From assembly GCA_963741405.1 (NCBI GenBank), contig CAVUHX010000004.1:33978-97977 (forward strand): 64,000 nt of DNA. The letters run 5' to 3'. Below the pieces are notes generated by a model. The model made no database searches. It had not been told where the DNA came from and worked only from the letters and a program-made list of their open reading frames with translations. Shown here one piece after another: positions 43,896 to 53,822 of this stretch. The translations under genes were made by a program, and so were the position numbers. Every line of letters starts with the position of its first letter. Positions within the stretch are counted from its first letter, which is position 1. This DNA comes from Roseiarcus sp963741405. Its GTDB lineage: Bacteria; Pseudomonadota; Alphaproteobacteria; Rhizobiales; Beijerinckiaceae.

Positions 43896-44010
43896 CTTCA
43901 CTGTTGGGTTCGGTCCGATCTGGATCAAAATCTACATTCGGACGGCTACAGCTTATTTCGCTATACGCATCGATGGCTTCCTTTTCACGGACAGTGAGCC
44001 ATTATTCCTC

Positions 44011-44495
44011 TCATTTCCCGTCGGGCACTCCTGTACTCCGCAATCCTTCAAGGAGGCGTTCTCCCTCGGCCAAATACGATTTGGCACCCAGGGCCATGGT
44101 GCGGATAACCGCAATTGTGAGTTGCGGATGGAGAGCCAGCGCGGCTCTAGCCGCGGCCCGCCGCCTCCTCCAATCGGCCGAGGGCCGCGAGCGCGGCTGC
44201 GAGAAAGACATGACACATCGGGTTGTTGCGGCTGACCTCGATTGATCGGCGTAGCCGATCCGCTCCCTCGTCATAGCGGCCAAGGAGGCACTTCGCGATG
44301 CCTGCTTGCATCAGCCACTGGAATGCGTCCTTGTCGCGAGGACTCAGCCGGAGAGCCTCCTGGCGTGGGGTCAATGAGATCGCTCCGCAGAGTCCTGAGC
44401 CGCGCGAGCGTGCGCTCCTCGTCCGCGCCGGCGAGTCGACTGTAGCCGACAATGTCGGCGACAAGGATCGCCGCAAGCTTTCGCGCCTCGGACAC
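44011..44495 (-). pseudogene. Broken adenylate cyclase-TPR gene
   Basis: The N-terminus at 44495 (MSEARKLAAILVADIVGYSR, then LAGADEERTLARLR) is the start of a class III cyclase. After some 45 residues it jumps, in other frames, to the C-terminal TPR region (DKDAFQWLMQAGIAKCLLGR, RYDEGADRLRRSIEVSRNN, then LALHPQLTIAV and ERLLEGLRSTGVPDGK). The cyclase core and the middle of the protein (several hundred residues) are deleted and at least two frameshifts follow. Confidence 0.7.
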
Positions 44496-44810
44496 TTCGA
44501 TTCGTCTCCGTGTTGAGGCTGTACTTTGTAGGATATCATAGGCGCTTTACCGAAAACGACGTCGATCTTCAAGCGGGAGCTTCCTTCCACCGACGGACCG
44601 CGCTCAGAACGGGAATGCCTCCTCCGGGCTGAGACCGCGCCTAGGCAATGGCCGCTTCCGTGCCGACTCGCGACGTTCGCGATCGAAATTTGCAACGGCA
44701 GCTCTACGTCGACTCCGGCCGTCCGGAGTGCTGAAAGAGCAGCCATTCGCCGACGGCGTGGCGAACGCGTCAGATCGATGCGGAGGGACTGGTCACTTTT
44801 CGCTGCGTCG
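44496..44810. other. Gap without recognisable features
   Basis: 315 bp between the broken cyclase gene and the DUF2652-type gene. I see no gene, repeat or clear signal. Confidence 0.4.
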
Positions 44811-45956
44811 CTACCGCGCGTGGACCGGCTGCGTCAGGAACCGTTCGCGCGAGGCAGGCAGAGGCGGCTCGTCGGCAGCCGCGTTCGCCTGCTCCGCCAG
44901 CAAAGCGCGGAGGATCTCGAATTCCCCACTGAACTTGCTTTGCACGTTCGGCCAGACGTGCTCGTAGAACGGTAGGTCCTTGGGCTTGGGCTTGGCGAAA
45001 CGCACCTCGAAATGCGTGCCGCCGTCCGCCCGTTCGCCGAAGGCGTAGGACATGAGAATCTTGGGAGCGCCCGGGGCGGGCAGCGGGGTGGTCAGGGTGA
45101 TGTGATCGAACGGGTGCCAGTTTAGGATGTCCTCGATGACGGCGTCTTTGCCGTGCATGCAGTGGTTCTGCGTGCCGGCGCCGCGCCGGCCCTTGACCGT
45201 ATTTTCGACCACGCTGTCGCTTCCCTGCCAGCGGGGGCGATTGCCCGGCAGGGTGATGAGGTCCCAAACCGCCGCGCGGGGCGCCGGAAAGTCGGTCTCG
45301 AGTACTCCGAACGCGTTGTCGCGCGCGACCACGCTTCGCTTCGCCTCGTTTTCGCTCGCCCACGCCTGCTCGAGGTCGCTGACCCAGCACTTCGTTTCGC
45401 CGATATGCTCGATCGCCTCGGCGTGCTCGAGGAGGCCCTGCCCTTTCGCGTCGATCCTCATCGCCCGCACGCAGGCGTCGGAATAGAGCGCGTATGCGTG
45501 CGCGTCGAACGTCTTGCCGACGTCATTCTTGAGGAGGCGATGGACGAGGATCACGTCCCGGCCGGCGAGTTCCTCGCGACCCGACATCTTTTGCCGGATG
45601 AACTCGCCGTGGTGAACGACGAACTTGACGTCGAGGTCCCGCATCCGGCGGCAGGCCTGGCACTCGCAGCTGTTGGCCTCCCTGATGTTCCGGAGGCGCT
45701 TACGGAAGGCGAAATACGCCTGCTCGATCGAATCCTGCAGAAGCGACCCGTCGACCTTGTCGGCGAGCGCGTAGACGAAGGCCGCGTCGCCCTCGAATTT
45801 GGCGAGGTGGAATGGCGGACGCAGCGCCCTGACCAGGGTATCCATGATGTCGGCGACGATGTCCTGGGCGTGGTCGAGTTCGACGCCGGACACGAAGCGC
45901 GTGTAGCCGGAGATGTCGGCGATCGCGAAACAGGCCGATTCCGGCTTCGGAAGCAT
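44811..45956 (-). CDS. DUF2652 (cyclase-like) protein with C-terminal SRPBCC domain
   Basis: Residues 1-175 resemble a class III cyclase: FAIADISGYTRFVSGVELDH and LAKFEGDAAFVYA, with a Cys-rich CECQACRRM insertion and VKFVVHHGEF. This is the DUF2652 pattern, where catalysis is unproven. Residues from about 215 (FGVLETDFPAPRAAVWDLIT, NRPRWQGSDSVVENT) form a START/SRPBCC hydrophobic-ligand domain. Fusion of a nucleotide-cyclase-like module with a lipid-binding fold suggests a ligand-sensing enzyme (inference). Cytosolic, 381 aa, intact among decayed neighbours. Confidence 0.8.
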   Translation of the reverse strand: MLPKPESACFAIADISGYTRFVSGVELDHAQDIVADIMDTLVRALRPPFHLAKFEGDAAFVYALADKVDGSLLQDSIEQAYFAFRKRLRNIREANSCECQACRRMRDLDVKFVVHHGEFIRQKMSGREELAGRDVILVHRLLKNDVGKTFDAHAYALYSDACVRAMRIDAKGQGLLEHAEAIEHIGETKCWVSDLEQAWASENEAKRSVVARDNAFGVLETDFPAPRAAVWDLITLPGNRPRWQGSDSVVENTVKGRRGAGTQNHCMHGKDAVIEDILNWHPFDHITLTTPLPAPGAPKILMSYAFGERADGGTHFEVRFAKPKPKDLPFYEHVWPNVQSKFSGEFEILRALLAEQANAAADEPPLPASRERFLTQPVHAR

Positions 45957-46021
45957 TGCGACGCCCTACCCTTCACTCGGCAGCAGAGGCGCCATGACCC
46001 CGGCCCAGAAAACGATCCAAC

Positions 46022-48054
46022 GCTAGCCGAAGTTAGCCGATTGGGCAGGGTCAGCGGTTGGAACGCGTTGAAAACGTTGAGCGGCCCCCCGGAAGGTCGG
46101 CACTACAGGGGGAGCGCCGCGGCGGCCTGAGGCGAGGTGATTTTGGGGTGCGGCTGGTCGGGCAGGTCGAGTTTGAGGCGGTGGAGGAGGAGCGCCAGCT
46201 CGGGCTCGGGCTGGGTGTAACGGGTCAGCTGCAATTGGCGGCCGTCGGCGGTCGGGATGTGGACGTCGATCATCTGCACAGCGGCGAATTTCTCGAACAC
46301 GCTGCGCGGGGTCAGGCCCGGCGCGAGCCCTTTCAGGCGACGCCCGAGGGTGACGTGGAGACAATAGGCGAGGAAGGCGATGAAGATGTGCGCCTCGATG
46401 CGCTCCTGTTCCTGATGGTGGATCGGGCGGACGGCGAGGTCGCCTTTGAGCGTTCGAAACGCCTCCTCTACCTGGACCAGCTGGAGGTAGTAGCCCCACA
46501 GGGCGGCGGGATCGCCCTCGGTCAGATTGCTGCGCAGGAGATAGCGTCCTTCGCGCCGGCGCGCCTGCCGCAGTTTCTTGCGATCGAGCGCATATTGGAA
46601 CGCGGCCCGCTCCGGGTCGACCTCGACCTCGACCAGCCGCCATCCGCCCGGCCACTTGGCTTTGGCCTGTCCGAGTTTGATCAGCAGATCGTCGCGCGTC
46701 AGATTGACGGACATCCTGTTCAGCTCTTTCAGCCGCCCCCATAGCCCTTTCAGTTGCCGCCGGCGCATGCTGCGCTCCTTGGCGACCCTGTCGAGGCTCT
46801 GGGCGCACACGTAGAGTTCGCCGTCCTGGGGCAACAGCTTGACCTCGACGCCGGGGCGAGCCTCCTGCCAGGGCTTGCCGACGAGGGCGCGCTCGAGCCG
46901 GCTCAGGCGTCCCTTCGGCACGCCGACCAAATACGACACGGGCGGATCGGCCGCACGCATCTCGGCGAGCGTTTCCTCGGTGGGAATGCCGCGATCCATC
47001 ACCCAGACCCGCCTGGCTTTGCCGTATTGCCGTTCGATCTTGCCCAGAAAATCCCGCAGCGTCGTCTTGTCCGACGTGTTCCCCGACAGAACCTCGTAGG
47101 CGAGCGGCAGACCCTCGGGCGTGACCACCAGCGCAATCACAACCTGCACGCAGTCGGGCCGATGGTCGCGCGAATAGCCGAAGCGTCGTTTGTCGCCCTC
47201 GGCGAACGGCGGCTCGGCCTCGAAATACGTGCTGGTCAGATCGTAGAGCAGCAGATCGAAGCGCGCGGCGAACAGGTCGCGCCAACGCTCCGTGAGGTGC
47301 TCGAACAGCGCCTCCTTGTGCTTCAAAAGCCGATCGTGACAGCGATAGAGCTTGTGGATCTCGGCGAGCCCGAAATCGCCGCCCATGAGATCGGCCAACG
47401 CGGTCCGCTCGAACCACTCCCGATGCAGCCGCCACTCGCTGCCCGGCGCCAGCAATCGGTAGGCGACCAGGACGAAAAGCTCCTGGTCCCAGCGCGTGCC
47501 CTTGCGGCTCGCCGGTAGGCGCTCCGACCAGAACCGGTCAAGCCGAAGCTCCTCCCAAAGCGAAAGCGCGAGCCAGCAGGCGCCCCATTGCCGCGGCCGG
47601 CACAGCCGCAATTGCGACAGCTTCAGTCGAACGATCGACGCGTCCGGCAAAGTCTCCGCGCAGCGGTCTTCGGGAAACAACGCCAGCGTCTTCGGCCGAT
47701 CGGCCTCTTTGTCCAGCACCTCGATCGACCGCCGCCACGCCAGTTCCTGCGAGTCGTTGATCTCGCCGAGGTGAAGAACGTGCTTCTGAACGACCCGCCC
47801 GCCGGCTACGCGCTTCGTTTCGACCACGCTCCAGTAGCGGCGCCTCTTGCCGTCCTTCTTGCGAATCTTGGCGCGCAAAAACATGACGGCACGGCATTGT
47901 TCACAGATCGAAGCCCAAGAAAATACCCTTGGTCGGCACTACAGCCGTTTTCGACCGATCCTCCGTATCGCGCACAAGCAATATCAATCGCTTGCGCGAT
48001 CGCGCGACGGTGAAAATCGTCGCCGCGGCCGCGAATTGGCTAACTTCGGCTAGC
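46022..48054. mobile_element. IS1634-family insertion sequence (copy A)
   Basis: Perfect 17-bp terminal inverted repeats GCTAGCCGAAGTTAGCC (46022-46038) and complement (48038-48054) flank one transposase gene. A 14-bp direct repeat GGTCGGCACTACAG occurs inside both ends (46095 and 47931). No target duplication is obvious. It differs in sequence and ends from the element at 51.2-53.1 kb. Confidence 0.85.
46103..47884 (-). CDS. IS1634-family transposase
   Basis: DDE transposase of the IS4-like superfamily, 593 aa. First Asp in LLLYDLTSTYFEA, second in RVWVMDRGIPTEETL, and Glu in the YREK-like region VQVEEAFRTLKGDLAVRPIHH. A GFSRDHRPDCVQV-like stretch (GYSRDHRPDCVQVVIALVV) is also typical. Frame intact from ATG to stop, so potentially active. 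Confidence 0.92.
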   Translation of the reverse strand: MFLRAKIRKKDGKRRRYWSVVETKRVAGGRVVQKHVLHLGEINDSQELAWRRSIEVLDKEADRPKTLALFPEDRCAETLPDASIVRLKLSQLRLCRPRQWGACWLALSLWEELRLDRFWSERLPASRKGTRWDQELFVLVAYRLLAPGSEWRLHREWFERTALADLMGGDFGLAEIHKLYRCHDRLLKHKEALFEHLTERWRDLFAARFDLLLYDLTSTYFEAEPPFAEGDKRRFGYSRDHRPDCVQVVIALVVTPEGLPLAYEVLSGNTSDKTTLRDFLGKIERQYGKARRVWVMDRGIPTEETLAEMRAADPPVSYLVGVPKGRLSRLERALVGKPWQEARPGVEVKLLPQDGELYVCAQSLDRVAKERSMRRRQLKGLWGRLKELNRMSVNLTRDDLLIKLGQAKAKWPGGWRLVEVEVDPERAAFQYALDRKKLRQARRREGRYLLRSNLTEGDPAALWGYYLQLVQVEEAFRTLKGDLAVRPIHHQEQERIEAHIFIAFLAYCLHVTLGRRLKGLAPGLTPRSVFEKFAAVQMIDVHIPTADGRQLQLTRYTQPEPELALLLHRLKLDLPDQPHPKITSPQAAAALPL

Positions 48055-48312
48055 ATGCGACAGGCGAATACGCGAACGTCTGCAATTGTCCGGAATTGTG
48101 ACCTCGGCAGCCACGATCCGAGCTGACCGGTCAACGTCGATTTCCGCCCGACTGGGGTCGTAGAATTTCTATGTCGAAACCCTCGCCCCCAGCGCCATTC
48201 CGGTTTGAGCCGGCAAACACCGTCGCCGCGAATGGCGAAAGGCGGACGTCCTTCGACACCGAATCGCGTCGCGCTCTCCCGTAAGCGCGAGAAGGAAGAG
48301 CCCGCCTCCCCC

Positions 48313-49122
48313 CTAAACCTCGACCCCACGCGAGCGAAGCCGCTTCTTCCAGGTCTCGCCAACGATCTTGAGCGCCCGTTCACGGGGCAGGAAGCGCGGC
48401 AGGATCGCGACCTGCTGGTTGGCGAGGCCGGGGATAACCGTGGTTTTCCCCTTGAGCAGCGCGTCGAGCCCGATCTTCGCGACCCATTCGGGGGAATCGG
48501 ATTCGTTCTCGCCCTTGACCGCCTTGGCGTTGGCGACCTTCGAGAAATTTGACTGGGTGTTGCCGGGGCAGACGATCGTGACCCGAACGCCGCGATCCCG
48601 ATATTCATAAGCAAGCGCCTCTGAGAACGATATGACGAAAGCTTTGGTCGCGCCATAGACCGCCGACCACGGCACCGGGACGAAGGACGCGGTCGAGCCG
48701 ACGTTGAGAATGCCGCAATCGCCTTTAGCCGCCATCGATGGCAGGAAGAGGTGGCAGAGTTCCAAGACCGCGCGCATGTTGAGGCTCATCATCTCGGCGT
48801 AGGTCTCGCGGTCGTCGTCGAGAAAGTTGCCCCATTTGCCGAAGCCGGCGTTGTTGACGAGAAGGTCGACCGAGAGGCCCCGGCGGCCGACCTCCTCGAA
48901 CAGGCGCTGGGGCGCGCCGTCTGCGGCGAGGTCGAGTGTGATGACCTCGACCTTTAAACGGTGGTCGGCGCGAAGTTCCGCCGCAAGAGCCTCAAGCCGG
49001 TCCTTCGACCGCGCGGTGAGAATTAGGTTCGACCCACGCGAGGCGAGATCGGCGGCGATGGCCTTGCCAATTCCCGACGAAGCGCCGGTCACCAGCGACA
49101 GTTTGCTCGAATAGCTCTTCAT
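48313..49122 (-). CDS. Short-chain dehydrogenase/reductase
   Basis: Classical SDR: cofactor loop TGASSGIGKAIA, LVNNAGFG, catalytic Ser in NVGSTASFV and the YxxxK pair in VYGATKAF. The Arg/Lys-type residues after beta-2 (TARSKDRLE) suggest NADPH. 269 aa from the ATG at 49122. Similar to DltE/YqjQ-type oxidoreductases; the substrate is unknown. It lies between two insertion sequences. Confidence 0.9.
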   Translation of the reverse strand: MKSYSSKLSLVTGASSGIGKAIAADLASRGSNLILTARSKDRLEALAAELRADHRLKVEVITLDLAADGAPQRLFEEVGRRGLSVDLLVNNAGFGKWGNFLDDDRETYAEMMSLNMRAVLELCHLFLPSMAAKGDCGILNVGSTASFVPVPWSAVYGATKAFVISFSEALAYEYRDRGVRVTIVCPGNTQSNFSKVANAKAVKGENESDSPEWVAKIGLDALLKGKTTVIPGLANQQVAILPRFLPRERALKIVGETWKKRLRSRGVEV

Positions 49123-49522
49123 GGCGGATCTCCAGAATGCGGCCGAGAATGACGGCAACTGTTATCGGAATTACGACGTCACTTTACTTGACCCAATCAC
49201 TCACCTTTCGGCTTGGGGCGGTGATCGCGGCCGGTCGCGGCCAAGGGTCCAGATCGCCTCGGCGGTACCGGCGCGTCTAGAGGGACGGATGACCGCTATA
49301 CGTCGGTTGCGGACGGCGACGCTTCCGGTGATTGAGCTGAATCAATGCCTGCGCCGCGCGGCGGCTCTACTCTCACGCTTCGGGTAGGCACGCATCTGTA
49401 GAGGTCACAGGTTCTCTAGCACGGAGAGTCGGGTTTCCCTATCGCGAAACGGACGTCAGCCTATTCCCGGACGCCGAACGCGGCGTCGCATGGGATGGCA
49501 CGGATTAACAGGGAGATGAGTC
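49123..49522. other. Gap before the alpha/beta-hydrolase-like gene, no features found
   Basis: 400 bp with no convincing gene, hairpin or repeat; it should contain divergent promoters. Confidence 0.4.
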
Positions 49523-50524
49523 ATGGATCGAGGCACGAACCAAAAGGCCGAGCAGGATGACGCCACCCTCGGTCTGTTTGAAGTTCCCGAGGCGCTCGTC
49601 AGACCAATGGTCAAGGCGTGTCGGCTGTTCAACACGGCTGTCGATGCGGTCTTCTACGACGTGCCGACACTACGCGCGGATTTTCTCGAACGGAACGTTG
49701 CGATGCGGGAGCAGGGTGAAAAGCTTCCGTCCCGGATCATCGATTTCGATGCTCTCAGCAATCCGGAAGGATCGCTGCTGCTGATCGATGAGCAGACCGC
49801 GCCCTATGTGCATCAGTTTGACGACGTCCAAGCCTATTTGCACTCTCCGCATCCCGAGACGCGGGAGGTGGCGATCGCCACGATAACCGGCGTCGGCAGC
49901 TCTGCATTGGGCAGCGCGGCGCTCGCCTGGGACATCTCGAAGGCGCTGAAGAAGCCGGTTCTGGCGATTGTGCCGGGTTATGGCGTAGCGGACGTGGTGC
50001 TTCAGGGGATCGGTGGCTATTTCGGCTTCGGTCTGCACGACTTTCTCGGCGCCAAGAGCATGACGCAGAATGCGATCGCCAATGTCTTCCCCAAGACGGC
50101 GGCGATAGGGCGCAAACTGTCCGCTTCTGTGCCGGATGCGAAGACCCTGCACGGAGCCCCCGTCTTCCGGCAAGGATCGGGGTCATCGGACGTCTTGCAT
50201 GCGCTGATGAAGGAAAGGGCGAGCCCGTTCAGGATTCTCGTCGGTCACAGCAAGGGCGCGCTCCAGATCGGCAATGCGCTGCGCTCGCTCGATCCGGACA
50301 GAACCTACGGTGTGCGCGTGGTGACGCTCGGCTGTCCGATCGCCGAGGATGCGCCAGGCGTTGAGTACCACCAATATCTTGGCTTGTTCGACGCGCTCGG
50401 TCAGGCCAATATGTGGGGTCACGTTCCGGAACAATGGACGCCGACCTGGCACAGCACGAACCCATACCTGCCCCCGGCGATGGCGGCCGGCGCGCTCAGC
50501 GCTCCGGTCCACTTGGCGCGTTAG
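49523..50524 (+). CDS. Alpha/beta-hydrolase-like protein of unknown function
   Basis: The only clear functional hint is a nucleophile elbow LVGHSKGALQIGNAL (GxSxG with Lys) near residue 240, preceded by a Gly/Ala-rich hydrophobic region (about 120-175) that could contact membrane. A Ser lipase of the class-3 type is plausible. 333 aa, no signal peptide; GGGAGATGAGTC precedes the ATG. Not part of an operon. Confidence 0.7.
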   Translation: MDRGTNQKAEQDDATLGLFEVPEALVRPMVKACRLFNTAVDAVFYDVPTLRADFLERNVAMREQGEKLPSRIIDFDALSNPEGSLLLIDEQTAPYVHQFDDVQAYLHSPHPETREVAIATITGVGSSALGSAALAWDISKALKKPVLAIVPGYGVADVVLQGIGGYFGFGLHDFLGAKSMTQNAIANVFPKTAAIGRKLSASVPDAKTLHGAPVFRQGSGSSDVLHALMKERASPFRILVGHSKGALQIGNALRSLDPDRTYGVRVVTLGCPIAEDAPGVEYHQYLGLFDALGQANMWGHVPEQWTPTWHSTNPYLPPAMAAGALSAPVHLAR

Positions 50525-50774
50525 CCTAACCGGACGGCGCGCCGCCAAGGTCGCATAGCGCGCGCCGTTCCATCGGCCAAAGGCTTACTTGAAGGCTCGG
50601 GTGGGGTCGGTTTCGCCCCGTGCCGGCGCGTTGGTCAGGCCCGCTTTTATAGGCTCGGTAGAAATGTCAGCTTTCTTCGCGGTGGCCGTCGCGATCTGAA
50701 TGGCCGGTTCACGTCGACTCCGGGCGGTCATTCCGGGACGCAAGCTGGAACTTCTCAGCGGCCGGCGCCCGCGA

Positions 50775-51052
50775 TCAATCCACGGCGACTATGTCGCCGG
50801 TCGCATTGATGACCGGCGCGTCAAGGATTGAGATAAGCCGTTCAAGCTGCGCCAATTCCTCATCGGAGAGCCGGGTAAGATCAAACACCCCCACGGCACC
50901 GTGACCTTGACGCTCTGTCCGGGCCCCCGATCCAAGTGCGCATTTGCTGCGCTTCCGCGGGCCGCAGGCGGCGATTTTGGGTCGTTGATGATGCTGACGA
51001 GCGCCTGGGTCGCTTCGGAGCGCCACGGAGCGCGCCAGCGATTTGACGTCAC
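50775..51052 (-). pseudogene. Frameshifted small phage-terminase-subunit-like gene
   Basis: One frame gives ATQALVSIINDPKSPPAARG followed by SAANA and a shifted frame gives DLTRLSDEELAQLERLI. Together they resemble short rhizobial prophage-type proteins ('..alv.imnDp.aPpaARvsAA.alLdRg', '..LSd.EL..Le'). The shift falls near the CCCCC run at about 50890. Family placement is tentative. The preceding gap 50525-50774 is empty. Confidence 0.4.
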
Positions 51053-51173
51053 CGACGATCCGTCTCGCCTCGATTGTTCGGGGCCGTTTCGAGGGGAGGC
51101 GGCCGGGGAAAATTCGCTTGCTTCGCCCTGTTCGATTGCCGGGTCAGATCGGTAAAAGTTCAGTCACTAGGCG

Positions 51174-53131
51174 GAGCTTCTTTCTTTCGCGAGGGTCAAG
51201 CCTCTGATTTTGCGCATATTTGGGGTTGCGAGGGGTGAAAATGTAGCCATGTAAATCAGATAGTGTTGTTGATTGTGCGACGCGCATCCGCTATCCTACG
51301 CCCATGTACATCGAGACCGTCCCCAACCGCGGCTCCCCGCCCGCGATCCTGCTGCGCGAGAGCTACCGGGACGGCAAGACCGTGCGAAAGCGCACGCTGC
51401 TCAACCTCTCCCATTGGCCGGCCGAGCACGTCGAGGGGCTGCGCGGCGTCCTCAAGGGCGGGGTCGTGATGCCGCCGGGCGAACAGCCCTTCGTCATCGA
51501 GCGTTCGCTGCCGCATGGCCATGTCGCAGCCGTCCTGGGCGCGACGCGCGCGATCGGCCTCGACAAAATCATCGGTCCCAAGGCCACGCGCGAGACCGAC
51601 CCCGAGAGCTGTCGACCGGTCGACCTCGTCCTGGCCATGATCGTCAGCCGCATCATCGCCCCGGCCTCCAAGCTCGCCACAGCCAGGGCGCTCGATCCCG
51701 CCACCGCCGCCTCGAGCCTCGGCGTCGAGCTGGCCTTGGGCGACGTCCGCGAGGACGAGTTCTACGCTGCGCTCGACTGGCTCCTCGAACGCCAGGGTCC
51801 GATCGAGACCGCGCTGGCAAAGCGCCACCTGAAGGGCGGGACGCTGGTGCTCTACGACGTCTCGTCGAGCTATGTCGAAGGCCGCTGCTGCCCCTTGGCC
51901 AAACGCGGCTACAACCGCGACGGCAAGAAGGGGAAGTTGCAGATCGTCTATGGCCTTCTGTGCGCGCCCGACGGCTGTCCCGTCGCCATCGAGGTGTTCG
52001 AAGGCAACACCGGCGATCCCATGACGCTCGCCGATCAGGTTTCGAAGCTGAAGCGCCGCTTCGCCATCGACCACGTCGTGCTGGTCGGCGATCGCGGCAT
52101 GATCACCCAGGCGCGCATCGACGAGGATCTGCGCCCCGCCGGGCTCGACTGGATCACCGCCTTGCGCGCGCCTGCGCTCAAGGAGCTGGTCGGCGGCGGA
52201 CATTTGCAGATGTCGCTGTTCGACGAGCGCGACATGGCGGCGATCACGTCGCCCGAGTTTCCCGGCGAGCGGCTGATCGTCTGCCGCAACCCGGATCTCG
52301 CGCGCGAGCGCGCCCGCAAGCGCGAGGACCTCCTCGCCGCCACCGAGCGGGATCTCGCCAAGACCGTCGCCAGCGTGGCGCGCAAGACCCGTCCCTTGCG
52401 CGGCGCGGCCGAGATCGGCATCGCGGTCGGCGCCGTGCTCGGCAGGCACAAGATGGCCAAGCATTTCGAGCTGACGATCGCCGACGACCGGTTCGCCTTC
52501 GCCCGAAAGCGCGAGCAGATCGCGCAGGAAGCCGCGCTCGACGGCCTCTACGCCGTGCGCACCAGCCTGCCCGAAGAGACCCTCGCCGACAACACCGCGG
52601 TCAAGACGTACAAATCCTTGGCCATGGTGGAACGCGCCTTTCGCTGCCTGAAGACGGTCGACCTGCATGTCCGGCCGATCTACCATTGGCTGGAGGATCG
52701 GGTCCGCGCCCACGTGTTCCTGTGCATGCTGGCCTATTACGTCGAGTGGCATATGCGCGAGCGCCTGGCGCCGATGCTCTACGACGACGACGACAAGGCC
52801 GCCGCCGAGGCCCTGCGCGAGAGCCCGGTCGCCAAGGCGCAGCGCTCCCCCGCCGCCCTCGCCAAGAGCGCCACGGGCCGCGCCGTCGACGGCGCCCCGG
52901 TCCACTCCTTCCAGACCCTGCTCGCCGACCTCGCGACCCTCGCGCGCAACACCGTCGTGACCGCGAACGCGCCGGACCGCCCCTTCACCATCCTCACCCG
53001 CCCGACTCCGATCCAGCAAAAGGCCTTCGACCTCCTGGGATTCCCCATCGCCTGTACCCAGTAGCAGCGACCCCGGAGCCGCTCGCCGTGAGCGAGATCA
53101 ATGACTTACGCTTCGTGAAAGAAAGAAGCTC
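51174..53131. mobile_element. IS1634-family insertion sequence (copy B)
   Basis: GAGCTTCTTTCTTTC at the left end (51174-51188) matches the inverted right end (53117-53131) perfectly, with partial matching beyond. One transposase gene is inside. Its right end lies at the 3' edge of the truncated LysR gene. Confidence 0.8.
51304..53064 (+). CDS. IS1634-family transposase
   Basis: 586-aa DDE transposase: LVLYDVSSSYVEG with the first Asp, VVLVGDRGMITQARID with the second, and MVERAFRCLKTVDLHVRPIYH with the Glu. The open frame is intact. A -35/-10-like pair (TTGATT, TATCCT) is inside the element just upstream of the ATG. Confidence 0.93.
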   Translation: MYIETVPNRGSPPAILLRESYRDGKTVRKRTLLNLSHWPAEHVEGLRGVLKGGVVMPPGEQPFVIERSLPHGHVAAVLGATRAIGLDKIIGPKATRETDPESCRPVDLVLAMIVSRIIAPASKLATARALDPATAASSLGVELALGDVREDEFYAALDWLLERQGPIETALAKRHLKGGTLVLYDVSSSYVEGRCCPLAKRGYNRDGKKGKLQIVYGLLCAPDGCPVAIEVFEGNTGDPMTLADQVSKLKRRFAIDHVVLVGDRGMITQARIDEDLRPAGLDWITALRAPALKELVGGGHLQMSLFDERDMAAITSPEFPGERLIVCRNPDLARERARKREDLLAATERDLAKTVASVARKTRPLRGAAEIGIAVGAVLGRHKMAKHFELTIADDRFAFARKREQIAQEAALDGLYAVRTSLPEETLADNTAVKTYKSLAMVERAFRCLKTVDLHVRPIYHWLEDRVRAHVFLCMLAYYVEWHMRERLAPMLYDDDDKAAAEALRESPVAKAQRSPAALAKSATGRAVDGAPVHSFQTLLADLATLARNTVVTANAPDRPFTILTRPTPIQQKAFDLLGFPIACTQ

Positions 53132-53822
53132 GGTTTAGAATTGCTGCCACAATGCCCATGACCGCGGTCTCCATCTCTACCGCCGCACCGACCGCCAGTC
53201 CTTCTCCCCCCTTCGGCTGCGCTGATCGCGGCGCGCCGTCGGGCGCCCGCGACGGACCATCGCGAGCGACGCCGCGCTCAATGGTCCGGGCGATGTCCAT
53301 GAAGGCGAGGGCCGCCGGCGACGGGGCCGGGCGCCTGACGATGAAGCAGCGATCCAAACTCATCCAGGGCAGATGGATCGGCGGGAAAACACATAGGCCT
53401 TTTGCAGCCTCGCGTTGGAGCTGGAGCGGCAGCGCGACCCAGAGCCCGCTCCCCGACAGAACGATCTCCTTGGCGTCCGAGAAAGCCTCGAACAGAACTC
53501 TCGGAACGAATCGATCGTTGGCGTCGTCGAACGTTCCGCACGGTTTCGAAACCTTGGGAATGAAGCTCCGCATGCGCCCCGGCGCACTCGGTCCGACCGA
53601 GGGAAATTCCAGAAGGTCCTCCAGGGCGAGGTCGTTTCGTCCGGCAAGCGGATGACCGGCGGAGCACAAAAGACGCAACTCGGACCGGCGCGCGGACTCG
53701 GTTTCGAGATCGGGATTGCTGGCGGCTTCCGAAATGTCGGCAAACCCGATGTCGACCCGGTCGCTCAGGACAAGCTCGACCGTGGTCTTCCAGTTCGAGC
53801 TCATGAACTCGATCGAAAGGCC
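53106..53822 (-). pseudogene. LysR-type regulator lacking its DNA-binding domain
   Basis: The frame begins abruptly with ARRTTARHPGLSIEFMSSNW (from about 53822) and continues through VELVLSDRVDIGFADISEAA, the LysR effector-binding domain, to the end of the fold. The N-terminal winged helix-turn-helix, about 90 residues, and the first strand of the effector domain are missing. Upstream sequence is the tail of a sulfatase on the other strand. IS copy B lies at the 3' edge. Confidence 0.75.

Noticed and set aside
46095..47944. Direct repeats considered as target-site duplication of IS1634 copy A
   Set aside because: They lie inside the 17-bp inverted ends, so they belong to the element rather than flanking it.
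51256..53019. Open frame of 587 codons on the minus strand
   Set aside because: Exact antisense shadow of the IS1634 transposase.
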